From NCBI RefSeq assembly GCF_037038585.1, contig NC_092523.1:26665501-26729500 (forward strand): a stretch of 64,000 nucleotides of DNA. Direction: 5' to 3'. Shown one piece after another: positions 35,001 to 46,290 of the stretch. Positions within the stretch are counted from its first letter, which is position 1; each line of letters begins with the position of its first letter. Origin of the DNA: Patagioenas fasciata (lineage: Eukaryota > Chordata > Aves > Columbiformes > Columbidae). A program made the translations under genes and the position numbers. The notes under the pieces are model-generated. The model did no database searches and had not been told where the DNA came from. It worked only from the letters and a program-made list of their open reading frames with translations.

Positions 35001-35399
35001 GAGGTTACTGGACTGTGCAGATCCGATAGCCTGGTACAACAGACCCCCAGGAGCAGAGAGCTTTGGTAGACACTGGTGCTCAGTGCACAGTAATCCCATC
35101 AAACCACAGTGGAACAAAATCCATCAGTATTCGTGGAGTGACTGCAGGCTCCCAGAAGCTGGCTGCAGTAGAGGCCGAAATGAGCCAAACTGAGAAAGAT
35201 GGGCAAAAGCATCCCACTGCGACTGCTCCACGTGCTCAGTGCATCCTCGGCACAGACTGCCCCAGGAGAGGGTGTTTTAAGGCCCCAAAAGGGTGTGGCT
35301 GGGCATTTGGCAGAGCGGCTGTGGACACGGAGAACATTCATCAACTGTCGACTGTGCCTGGTGTCTCAGAGGACCCTTCTGCTGTAGGATTGCTGAGGA
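35001..35399 (+). pseudogene. pro: ERVL-like retroviral protease region, element Q
   Basis: The frame beginning at 35063 carries the aspartic protease signature LVDTGAQCTVIPS (catalytic Asp in DTG) and, about 50-60 residues on, a CILGTD motif typical of the end of retroviral proteases. It runs without a stop into RT sequence, so this part of the pro-pol frame is still open. It lacks a working upstream gag frame. Confidence 0.8.
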
Positions 35400-35559
35400 T
35401 TGATGACGAGTGGGTGACAATTGCTATCACGATGGTCCATCGCCAGCAATGTCGTACCAGTCGAGACTCTCTGATTCCTGTCCAGAAGCTGATTTGTCAA
35501 CTGGAGAGTCAGGGTGTGATCAGCAAGACTCACTCACCTTTTAATAGCCCCACTAGGCC
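35400..35559 (+). pseudogene. pol: ERVL-like pol, first part of reverse transcriptase, element Q
   Basis: The open frame continues from protease through SLIPVQKLICQLESQGVISK and THSPFNSP, the start of the RT fingers, then ends in the P LTR3 a few codons later. The rest of the domain is at 30.69 kb, after P LTR2, showing that P had inserted here and the pieces were later reordered. Confidence 0.85.
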
Positions 35560-35565
35560 AGCGCG
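35560..35565. repeat. Inner target-site duplication AGCGCG
   Basis: Partner of AGTGCG at 30686-30691, with one C/T difference. It lies at the point where the Q RT reading frame is broken. Confidence 0.75.
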
Positions 35566-35924
35566 TTCAAGGTGAAAACTCATGGACTTCACACAATTCA
35601 ATATGAATTCAAGTGAAGCCATTTATTACGGAGACAAGCCTCCTCACATATGCAGTTACTTCCTGATCACACGTCCACACTCCTAGCATGCATTAGCTGA
35701 TTGGATATTGTCCATGTTCACAGGCTGTCCACACGCCCGAGCCTCACTGCTAATGGGTCCGTTGATTTACACCACGTTGGGGCCTTGTTATTTCGGAGTT
35801 GCTTCTCTCCTACGGCAGGTCCTGTTACCAACCTTGAAATTCCTGGCTGGTTCCGTAACAAATCTCCATCTAACAGTAACCCCTCCACAACTCAGCCTCA
35901 AGAAAATCCCTCAAATCTCCCACA
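35566..35924 (-). repeat. P element LTR3
   Basis: A third LTR, 359 bp, with TATA-like, CCAAT and AATAAA motifs retained in part. It starts TGTGGGAG on the minus strand, the best-preserved 5' terminus of the three. Its left (U5) end abuts Q RT and its right (U3) end abuts the CTAGAA duplication. No P primer site or gag lies next to its U5 end. Confidence 0.92.
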
Positions 35925-35930
35925 CTAGAA
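35925..35930. repeat. Target-site duplication CTAGAA, right copy
   Basis: Exact match to 23779-23784. It defines the right boundary of the composite element; host AT-rich DNA resumes beyond it. Confidence 0.85.
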
Positions 35931-38900
35931 TATTGAAAATTTTGTAGAGTTAGTCAGCAGTTCAAAAGAAATAATTACCTTCACATTTTGATGTAAATGA
36001 ATATCATCCAAGAGAGCTCCCCAACAAAGAAATTCTGTGTTAGTTCAAATGTTGATGTGGTCTGCAGGTGTCATTTCAAGGAAGACGATGTTGAAATAAT
36101 CCAGGTCAGAGTGGCACAAACTGGACTAAATCCACTAGAGCACATAAGGAGGGGAAAAAGTATGCACAAATTCATGGCCAAATACAGGTGAAGCTAATTT
36201 CCTTGATGTAACCATCTCTATGTTTGGGGTATGAAAGTTTCAAAACATGTGAAAAAGAGTGTTCTTCTCAGTTGAAAAAGCATCGCTCCAAAAATAAGGT
36301 GTTTGCCAGTTTTAATACCAGACTTGCAAAATTTGAGACAGTTGATGGCGTCAGATCCTTCTGAAGAGGGAACAAGCTGAACAACTTTAGTGCAGCTTTG
36401 CTCATTAATATGTAGGAATATTTCAGGTGCTTTTATAGCTCGTGAACTTTAATCCAAATCATTATGCAAAAAATGTATGCCTAAGTTCGGGTGCTCATCT
36501 CTCTTGTTTAATTGCTCAGTTTGTTGGAAAACTATCAGTGAACCGAAAAAAATGCACACAACCTTGTCTGCATAGCACAAGAAATCTGGATGCTAATGCA
36601 AAAATAAGATAGATAAATTAAAATAAGAATTAGAAAAATGAGCTGATTTCCTAATCTGGATTTAATAACTGATCTAGTCAGAAAGTGATGAGAAAAACAG
36701 AAGTTTCCTCAAAGATAATTACTGTTTCATGAAAAGCCAGCCAGTCCAGTCCTGTGAAATTCTACATATTCTAGCTCAGTCTGGCATGGTTTGTTTAGCT
36801 CCTGCCTTGTTTCTGAAAGGGAGCAGTTTTTGCAGATTAAAACAATAGCCTCCAGTCTACTGGGACTAATCTGCTAATTTACGTTTAAGGTATCGCGAAA
36901 GACTGGGTTAAATACCCGCTATTCCAGCAAGCACATTAGATACTGTCAAAGAGGCATTTTTAGCTCTCGAGGCATACAATTACTAGTGCTGGTCCATAAG
37001 GGAATTTCATCCTGTGGAATTTTAATTATCTTTCATAAAGGAACCTCCCCTGCTATTGATAGCTGATACCTCCAGAAAATGCTCAGCTTCTAGCAGATGG
37101 GATACTGAGGCTTCCAGGGGGCAAAAATTCATGTAGTTGACGTGAGATAACCCACTTTCACCAGAATGCTGTTATATTACTCTTACAGCTAATTGTAACT
37201 TCTGCTTTCCTAATAATAAGACAAGTAAATAAGTCAGAGAAAGCTCTGCTACGCTAAGATGATATAGCAATAAAAGATTCCAGCTAGCTTTCTCAGTCAT
37301 TTTACTCTTGAACATGAACCTTCAAAGCCAAGCACAACTGGAGTGAAGCACTGTATTATGCATATACATTTTCCTGAGTATTGCTGGGACTCCCATCTGC
37401 TTTCTTCTCTGAAAGCTCACTTTCTGAAAATAATCTTGTGCATGCATGAAAACCAAAGCACTCACAGAGTTTCTTACTCCCGCATATGAGGTGTTTATGG
37501 AATGGACCACCGATTCTACATTTATTTTCTGCTGCAACATCCTTGACAGAAAAACAACTTTAATTTTGATAAGCCGTGGAAAGACATTAAAAGCTCATCT
37601 GGAGGCTTGAACTGCAGTAAATGGAGTTTCTAGAGTTTAAGAAAGGGAAATAAAATACCATGACTCAGAGTGGATAGGTATCACCAGAAAAAATCAGGTG
37701 CAGTATGGATGCCTCAAAAATGCAACAATACTCAAAAACACAATGTTAAACACTTCACACTTACATTATAATATGTTCTATTTTGATTATGAATATTTTC
37801 AAACAAGTGGACTTCTTCTTCAACTAGATTGAGTCTCCCAGCTGCTTTACCAGTACCGCAATATGTCATGGGAAAAAACAGAATGAACAAGGTCAATAAC
37901 TTTCAAAAGTGTTTTGAACTTTATTCTGACTGTTGGAGAAAACATTGTTTAAGCCCAGTTATCAACTGACAACTGCAAGGTGAGACCTGATGGATCCATC
38001 TTCTCACAGGGATGCTTTCCCGTCCTCCCATGGCTGCAGTCAGTAAATGGTAAATGCTTTGGTAGAAGCCTAAAAGACTTTTTAAATAGATTGTTCAATA
38101 CATAGAATCCCCCATCAGCTATTCCTGATACACTCTGCAGGCAGGTTGGCTCAGGCACATCCTGCATGATTATTTTCTTTCTATGAATTCGGGAAAGGAG
38201 CAAGAGTAGAATTCTAGTCTAAGAAATCCATCAGTCTAGAATACTTACTACAACAATACTTCAACTAGAATGAAGATTTCTGAAGAATTCTGCATTTCCA
38301 TTGTTTTTAATTTTGAAAAAACACATGTTTCAAAGACTTCTCTTTTCCTGTCAGCTGCCATGAAAATGGAGTGATGCAATACAGTGTAATTTTGGCATCA
38401 ACTCCAAGAAAACATGAGGATTCTGTTCCTGCCAAGTTCTTTCTGGTTCTAGCTTCATTCTAACACCAGGTATTATTCTGTTAGTAGTCACCTGGGATTA
38501 TAAAGTTTGCAATTACCATTAAATCACATTATCTGTATTTTTTTAGCTCCCCTTGCTCTGCACACATATGCTTACATATATGTGCCAATGAAGATCATTC
38601 AATTACATAAACTACTGATTCTGTGCAACTCTTGTTTTTCCCACTTCACATATAAAAGCACAAACTTGATAATAAGTGATTTGGAGCTTGTAATTTATTC
38701 ATTTTTATTAGTTTACTGGGTTCATATAATATTTTATAAACTGAATCCCTCATTATGTAGCAATTCGTGCAATATGTAAAATTTTCAATGCCATCTTTAC
38801 TTAGCTAGGACAAGGGAGTTTTTAAAGCATTTTTCTATCTGTCCATCAACCCACTTCAAACATTGCTACAGAATAATTAAAATTCAAAATCATCTTTCTT

Positions 38901-39613
38901 TTATGTACTTTTCTTGTCTGTTTCACTCATTTTTAAAAGAGCTCTTCATTCCTTGCACACTATCATCTAACAAGGTCCTTGAAACACCAAAGGAAAATTT
39001 CAGGTGGAGCTGGGGGAGCATTGCAGAACATATTCTGTGAACATCTTTGCTTCTTAAATTATTCACTTTGACTCTGCTCAGGCTTTCCCTTTTTCCACAA
39101 ATTTTCTAACAGGTAGATGAAATTACATTTGTCAAAAGAACAAGTCGTTAGTGAGCATTGAAAAGCCAGAAAACCAATTTCAAAATTGTAATCTTAAGAA
39201 TCTAAATCAGAAAACTGACACTAACAGTTATCATATGCAGTCAAGGAACTGAGGTGTGTCATGTCAAAGCAACTCTCATTTCACATACAAAGACTGTATG
39301 TGGAAAAAATACAGGTCACAAATGATCTTTACAATAATTTGATTAATAACATTAGATGTGAGAGAAATATATGAAATAAAGCATGTAATGGAAATTTCAC
39401 TCTAGTACTTATTCAAATATCCTGCTAGTCTTCATATCACTTCCTATCATTTGCTTTGTGAAATTTATTGTGGTAGCTCTGTTATAGTCAAAAGCAGAGA
39501 GGTGACTTACAGCAAGAAGTTACAGGTGCTGGTATCACTGCATTTATTGATCATCCTGTAGGGTGTATAAAATTAAAGAATCACCTTTGTGAGCAGATGG
39601 CTGAAAATATGGG
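35931..39613. other. AT-rich non-coding host DNA
   Basis: No gene or recognisable mobile element. The 64-codon frame at 35997-36191 has no motif and no convincing splice sites. Confidence 0.5.
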
Positions 39614-39691
39614 ATAGAATAGAATAGAATAGAATAGAATAGAATAGAATAGAATAGAATAGAATAGAATAGAATAGAATAGAATAGAATA
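39614..39691. repeat. (AGAAT)n microsatellite at a CR1 3' end
   Basis: About fifteen perfect AGAAT units directly precede antisense CR1 sequence, so this is an expansion of the CR1 3' terminal ATTCT-type tail. Confidence 0.95.
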
Positions 39692-39960
39692 ATTTCAGTT
39701 GGAAGGAACCCACAATGATCATCTAGTCCAACTGCCTTACCACTTCAGGGCTGATCAAAAGTTAAAGCATGAGTTTAAGGGCATTGTGCAGAGGCATCCT
39801 AAACACTGAAAGGCTTGGAGCATCTACCACCTCTCTAGGAAGCCTGTTTTAGTGTTTGACCATGCTCTCTGTAAAGAAATGCTTTCTAATATCAAGTCTA
39901 AACGTGCCCCGATGCAGCTTTGAACAATTCCCGAGTATCCTATCACTAGATATGATATTG
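39692..39960 (-). mobile_element. CR1 LINE 3' fragment, antisense
   Basis: AATTTCAGTTGGAAGGAACC, CATCTAGTCCAACTGCC, then CACCTCTCTAGGAAGCCTGT and CTCTGTAAAGAAATGCTTTC match the reverse complement of the CR1 3' UTR. Diverged and 5'-truncated. Confidence 0.85.
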
Positions 39961-41918
39961 GTAGAAAGAGAAGATGTGGACAGAGAAATGAAAAATTACA
40001 AATCTGAGGCCACAGAAGAAGAAAATGGGGAATAAATTTCACCTTATTTTTCAGCAGAAGTGGCAAAACTATGTGACAAGTTGCAGAAAATCAAGCCTGC
40101 CTACATGAACATCTTGGAGCCCACAGACAGATGACAATGACAGTGCTTTGCAGGGGCACCATTCCCCGTTTCTCACTTTGTCCCACTCCCCACGATCAGG
40201 GGTACTTGGTCACGCTGTTACACCAAAACTAATTTTATGTCTTGGTGGTATTATGAGTCTTGGAACATAAAAAAATAGTTTCACATCAGTAAATTTTTAC
40301 TGATGTCCAGTTAAACATTACTTTAGTATGTGGAGTTGTCTTTCAGAGTATCCATGTGTCTGCTTATTAACAAAATGGATTTTTATTTGAGACCTGCTGC
40401 TTCCCACCCTATAAAACTATTTAAATATGCTAAAAGCAGTACTATAGACTGCTTTTTACAGGCAATTATTACTATTATTTTTTTCTTCAACATCAAGCCC
40501 AGAAAATGAGTAATTCTTACACTGCTTTTTTCTGTACTTATTTTTTAAATTGGGCTATTCATGAATAGCACATCTCTCAAGGTTCAAAATTCACAGCTGA
40601 CTTCTGCTTTAATTTTCTTCTTGCTTCTCTGATCAAAAGTATCATGACAAAAGGAAGTTGATGAAAATACTTATAAGTGGTTTAAAATACAAAATTTCAC
40701 TGTTAAATGAAAGCTATTTAATGCTTTTACAGAATTTTCTGGTCATGTAACAGTCAAGCTAATATTTTGAGCACAGTTTGTAAGTGATGATTTGCGTAAT
40801 TAAAAAGAAATATAGAAATAATATTTGTTCTTCGGACAATAATGAAATTTGTCCTCTCTTTTAAAATCAATTTGTTTTGTCCCACTAGTCCCACAATGTA
40901 TTTTTCTTTCTAATACCTACACACTTCGGTTGTTTGCCTCATGGATCGCTAAAAGGACAGGGAAGCTCAGGGAAAAAAAGAGGAAATACAAATCTCAAAG
41001 TCTAGTACGACACAGTTGAAAACTTAGGACCATACAGTTTCAAGTAATGTACATACAGTCTGGTGCCAATATACAGGAAAGGGTAATATAAAGCATAATA
41101 AACCATGCATACCTATAGATTTCTGAATGAACATTCTTACCAAGGTATTGATTCTAGTACTATTTTTTGCATTAGAGGAATTGTTCTCCGCTATTTCTTC
41201 AAAGAATATCTGCATACAGAGTTTTACAGATCCATTTAGGACAGTCATCCTGCTGAGCATCCTCAGTTATCAGAAGGGCTAAATGGTCTGATTTCAAGAT
41301 AAGGCACTGTGATAATATTCTTTCATTTGTTTAGTGACAAATTGTGAAGAAAAGTCTTCAATATTTTTGAAGTCTAATTCATCAAATGTCACTGAAGTTC
41401 ATACTGAGAAAATATTTTAAAATGGATATATTAGAAGCATGGAGTAAAAGATGACAAAATGCCATCCTAATGACCTCCTGCACGAGGTAACTGGCAGGTT
41501 AATCTCTGGTCACTGGAATCAAAGACCTATAGTCACTACCTGGTAATACCAGCAGCTCCGCTCTGCATGCATCACATACAAGCAGAGGACACATAGCTGA
41601 CGCTAACAAAGAAAGATGAAGAATATTTCCAATACAAAATATCCTCAGAGTTATAGGAAAAAGCCATTAAATTTACCTTATTCTACCTCCTTTTCAAAAA
41701 CAATGAAGAGTAGTCAGTTATACGTGTCTGAGAACAATTAGTTTGTTTTGATATGACAGCATTAGCCTCACTGGGAAGAAACTCCATCAACATATGCAAA
41801 TAAATATGATTAGATTTTTTTCCAATTGTGTATGCTACTATTCCTTTTTAACTCTGTTCCTTCTAATTTAATGTTGCCTTAAGCACATGCTATTTCCTTG
41901 TCTGAAAAAAAAAAAAAA

Positions 41919-41967
<49 letters not shown>

Positions 41968-43870
41968 CACAATTAATGTATCTGAATGACAATATGTCAT
42001 TCCCTTGCTTGAGAATTATAAATACATTGTTGCTAGGAAACAGTTTCCAAAGACAAAATTTTCAAAGGGCAGCATTTATACAGATTAAAAAAAATGTCCC
42101 AAGTATAATTGCAAAGCAATGCAGGACCCTAAACAAGAGTCCCTTTGTGGGCTTTGAAGGGGAAGGAGGGAGAAAGTCTGCAGCAGAGAGAGCGTTAGTT
42201 AGTAGCCTGCTTTTCTAGACAAATGTTTATTGCATATCCTTATTTTAACTTAACCCTATAATGTACCTTTTCAAGACCATGATTCAAAAGCGGTATTCAA
42301 ACATAACTGTAGCCCCCACCTTTCAGGCATAGAATCTTCAGATTCAGTGATATCATGGCACCCTCAGCAAAAGCCGAGCAGGGTGAAAGCTCTGCTGAAA
42401 TTGTTCAGACACCACAGACATTTCTGCATGTTCGAACTGTTAAACCTGTAAGATTCTTCTCTCAATGTGTCTTTTGGATGATGTTGACTTGAAAAGATAA
42501 AATGCTACTATGCATGAACTTATATCTCTGCAGAATATTTTATATTGTCTGCTTTTTGTCAATAAATCTCGTCAACCTTACAGAAGTTGGAATTATACCC
42601 CTAATAGCAGAGGCCCTACTGTCCAGTTGGGGATCTGCCCCAACAGTGGGATCTTTAATTCTTTTAGTCCCAAGGGAAACACTTGGTCCCATGCTCAGCT
42701 GATTTGCAGTTCAGATCCTCTGTATTGAGCAGAGGATCCATTTTTCCCCCTCTGTGTTCTTTAGCAACAATCCCTTGTGCACACTTTCCCAGCCAGGCAG
42801 TCCTTTGCTGTGAGACACTTTCTGTAACAGCCAGGCTGCACTTCAGAAATATCCTAAGAAAAAACCCAAGTTGGCTCCTTCTGCTGCCCTTGTTCTGCTT
42901 CAGGAACACTATTTTTCAGCAGTTGTTTTCTGATTAGTGGTTCAGATACAGCCAGGAGAGGCAAATACATCCTCTAGCACCTGTGATGGCCATAGGCTAT
43001 AGAGGATACATCCTTCACTAAACTGATGGGAGCTTTAAGGATTAAAGGCAATTTTGTTGTAGAATAACAGGCTGCCTGCGAAGTCAGAAGCTAAAGCTAC
43101 ATATGTGTATAGACATATCAGTAACAACTGAATTATTGATTGAGATTTCCAAGTAATTTAAATAAATACTTACTACTAGTCTGGCCAATGTCCTCTTTTC
43201 TCTGATTGCTTCATTTGCTAGGATCCAGATAAGAAATTCTAGTCTGTCCTGTAAAATTCCCTTTTTGCTTTATAAGAGGAGGTTGTTTCCAGAAGATAAC
43301 TAATTCACAAAGGCAGTGAAAGTGAGATAAAGGCTCTGAAGTCAGAGCTCAAGGGATGTTTGGTGGAAGAGCAAAAAAGACTGCTGAGGCATTCCAGCTG
43401 TGCAGGTGCATGAGACAAGGTATCTATGTAATGATAATTTTTTTTTTTTTTTCCACAGGAGACTAACTCAAACATTCCTTAGGTCCTTTCATTAGAAATG
43501 AGTTGGATTTTTATTTCAAAATGTGAAACATAGATAATTTCCTTGATGTAAACTAACAAAATTTGCATTATGATTAGAAGAATGTAATATTTCCACTGGA
43601 CACTATAAACTACAAAAAGCAAAATATATGTAGACACAGAAAACAACTATACTCTAGCAACTAATAAGTAAATTTTTGCAGATACAAAACCAAATTCAGG
43701 TTTTCCTTTGCATGAATATGCATTAGTATCACATATGTCAAAACAAAAACATGCCGGCAGTCCCAGCTGATATTCTGGATCAACACTGATCCTTTAAAAT
43801 AGAAGTTCAAAAATGTTCAGGAAGACTTACAACTTTCTCATAGTTTTCATGCTCAATCAAAATTTATGGG
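39961..43870. other. Non-coding host DNA
   Basis: No gene recognised. A less AT-rich patch at 42560-42930 has overlapping short frames on both strands but no motif. Confidence 0.5.
41905..41966. repeat. Poly-A / (GAAA)n microsatellite
   Basis: A 16-base A run followed by about eleven GAAA units. It makes a spurious Lys/Glu-rich frame. Confidence 0.95.
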
Positions 43871-44125
43871 TTCCTAGAATCACAATGTAAATTACTTAGA
43901 AGGGACCTCTGGAGCTGATCGAGCCCATACTGCTGCTAAAAGCGAGCTAATTTCAAAGTCTGAGCAAATTGCTTAGTATGAGCTTAATGAAGCAAATTTA
44001 CAGGGTAAAGAGTCCAAAACTTTGCTTGGTAACTAGTTTCAGTGCTTAATCACTCTTATTTTGATCCCCACCGTCACCCCATGCTCCATTGGAGTTTCTC
44101 TTGCTAGAATTTGTGACCACTGCAT
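43871..44125 (-). mobile_element. Old CR1 LINE 3' fragment, antisense
   Basis: CCTAGAATCACAATGTAAAT, AGAAGGGACCTCTGGAGCTG, CAGTGCTTAATCACTCTTAT and TTTGTGACCACTGCATATG follow CR1 3' UTR order on the reverse strand with strong divergence. Confidence 0.65.
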
Positions 44126-45458
44126 ATGATTTTGCTATAATTTGATGCATATAACATAAATTCAAACTTTGACAGTGTATTTTTTTGGAAGTACTGGATT
44201 GAATGAGTCTTGTAGTAAAAGGAATTGATATTTTTATTCCTTACATATAGTGTTTGAATGTGTACAGCAGAAAACTTAGTGTAGAGCTGATGATTAGGAT
44301 TTGTCTCTGAGATTATTTTGTTTAAATAAAATTTCTCTAATAGATTGCCACTGATTTAAATATCTTCACTAGAAAAGAAACATAATCTAACTGATGTCAA
44401 TAGAAGTATAAACTATGTAATATTTGAAGGCAAAATTATAGTTGTTGAAGAAACCATTCTTTAGCAAGATTTCTGAAAAAATAATAGAATAAAATAAATA
44501 AAAGTTTATCCTAAAATGGAAGTATCTGGAAATAGTTTTTGGATGGTAAACAACTTTCGATGGAAAAAGAGAATGGAAAGTGATCTCAGTGAAAGAAACA
44601 GTTTCTATGCATTATAAAATGGGTGTTGGAGTTCTGGTTTGCAAGAGAAAAATGCTGATATTTGTAGAAATCTATACAACTACATGCAAAATTATATCTC
44701 TAATTCCTAGGTTGGTCTTTCCAAAGTGAAGAGGAATGATTTTACCAATGTGAATTATTTACAGAAGCAAACTAATGAAACTGAATTTGTGAGCATTAGC
44801 TCTTAACAAAGGATTTGCTTCCTTGCAATCTTTAAACATTCTTGGGAGTACTCTGGCTGAAATAGATGCTTAATTATTAGAAAATAAAGCTGACAATATT
44901 CAGCAGTGCTTTCTGAACATGCCTCTAAGTTCTCTGAAACATTTCTGATAAAAACTACAGCAAATAGAACATTTGTTATCAAATTATTTCTCTATAGCTT
45001 CCGTCTTTTGAAAGACCCCTCACACTAACCTTGGATTTCAAGGCAGAACCTGTCAATAAGTTTGCCATGAGGTTGTGTCTTTAAGGTTTTATGGGAGAAT
45101 ATAGACTCAAATGAAATGTCAAGTCTATCCTTAAAATGTATTGTAAAAATACAGATTTTCTTCAAGCCACAGGGAACGTATCTTGTAAAATATGAAGAAA
45201 AATGGTCAATTATTTCTGAAATCCACAATCCTATCTAAAATTTTTTCTTGAAAAATGTCTTTGTTTTGACAAGTTTGGAGGTATTTCATGTGTTCAAAAT
45301 ATTTTCTCTGTGTTTTTATTCAAGACACAATAAAATAATTTATTGACACCAACCGAAGGTTTGCCTTGTGCCATCTCTCTAGATTAATTAATAAATTAAT
45401 TATCTTTCCTTCTCTTTCTCGTATGTATGTGTGTAAATGTATTTATAATGTTTTACAG
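44126..45458. other. Non-coding host DNA
   Basis: No gene or repeat recognised. A pyrimidine-rich stretch (45404-45420) precedes the candidate exon acceptor. Confidence 0.5.
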
Positions 45459-45622
45459 ATATGAAAAATGTTTTCAGTTTCGGTGTGATCAAGTGTCACA
45501 AGAGGAACTTGGAGGAAACTTTCAGAAGTTTCCACCATCACGTCTTGCAATGAGGGTGTATAACAACAGACAAATTCTTCTAAATTCAGAGATGTGGGGA
45601 GATAAAACCTTTTTCTTTTATG
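45459..45622 (+). CDS. Candidate host exon (164 bp), unrecognised gene
   Basis: The acceptor TGTTTTACAG precedes 45459 with a pyrimidine stretch upstream. The strong donor TATG|GTGAGC follows. The frame, entering with one base of a split codon and leaving with one, is open for 54 codons and has protein-like composition: two Cys (KCFQFRCDQ), then RLAMRVYNNRQILLNSEMWG and a KTFFFYG end. I do not recognise the family. If spliced after the candidate exon at 19099 (which ends on a codon boundary), an exon of length 2 mod 3 must lie between them. It could be part of a gene with very large introns, or chance. Confidence 0.42.
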
Positions 45623-45829
45623 GTGAGCTTGTATTATCTCTCAGTTGCTTTCACATTTTCTTGTGCAGTAAAATAACACATAGAAATTACTATCCTCTTA
45701 TTATTTTCTACTCTGTAATCAATGACATTGTCTTTTCCTTAGTTCTCTAATGTTCCTTATTGATTCAATTAAACAGAAACAACCCTGTCATGAGGCTCTA
45801 TAAGGATGAAATTATTTAGGTTTGACAAG

Positions 45830-46290
45830 ATCTGTGCAAAAAGAAGAAAGACTTTCTAAAGCTGTTACGCAATTAGGCAATATAATGGCAGACGAAATTC
45901 AAGATGGAGAAATGCAAAGCATTGCGTATCAGAGGTACCAGTTTAAAACTTCTCACCTGTACAAAAAGTCCTAAGAAGGGCAATAAAAATTATTAAAGTC
46001 AAGATGAAGAACTTCCCAACAAGGAAAGATTAAAAGCAGCAGGACTAGTTTGAAAGCACAGGGAAGGGGGTGCAGGTTTTTTTAACAGAGTGAAAGCTTC
46101 TGTGGTAAAGATATAGATTAAACTAAAAATTCTAAAAAGATGATTAGTTTTGTGTCCTTCCCATAACTCTAATATGGGAAAGCATTCACAGATGGTAAGA
46201 GTAATATATTTGAAATGGTTCAGGGGAATACTTTTTTGTGCAAAGTGTAACTAACTTGCAAAGTCCTTGAGGAAGATATAATCCTTCCTT
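45830..46290 (+). mobile_element. Ancient CR1/L3-like LINE fragment, sense
   Basis: Decayed ORF2 3'-half words in CR1 order on the plus strand: TGGCAGACGAAATTCAAGAT, GAGAAATGCAAAGCATTGCG, AGAAGGGCAATAAAAATTAT, CCCAACAAGGAAAGATTAAA. No open frame is left. Confidence 0.55.

Larger units (their letters stand above)
23785..35924. mobile_element. Composite three-LTR retroviral element carrying a RING-finger ORF
   Basis: This 12.1-kb unit is bounded by CTAGAA duplications. Order: P LTR1, P internal region (minus strand), P LTR2, then an ERVL-like element Q (plus strand) in permuted order with a Topors-like ORF, then P LTR3. A second duplication, AGYGCG, lies at the inner boundaries (30686-30691 and 35560-35565), where the Q reverse transcriptase gene is interrupted. 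All viral genes are disrupted by stops, frameshifts and deletions. Confidence 0.8.
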
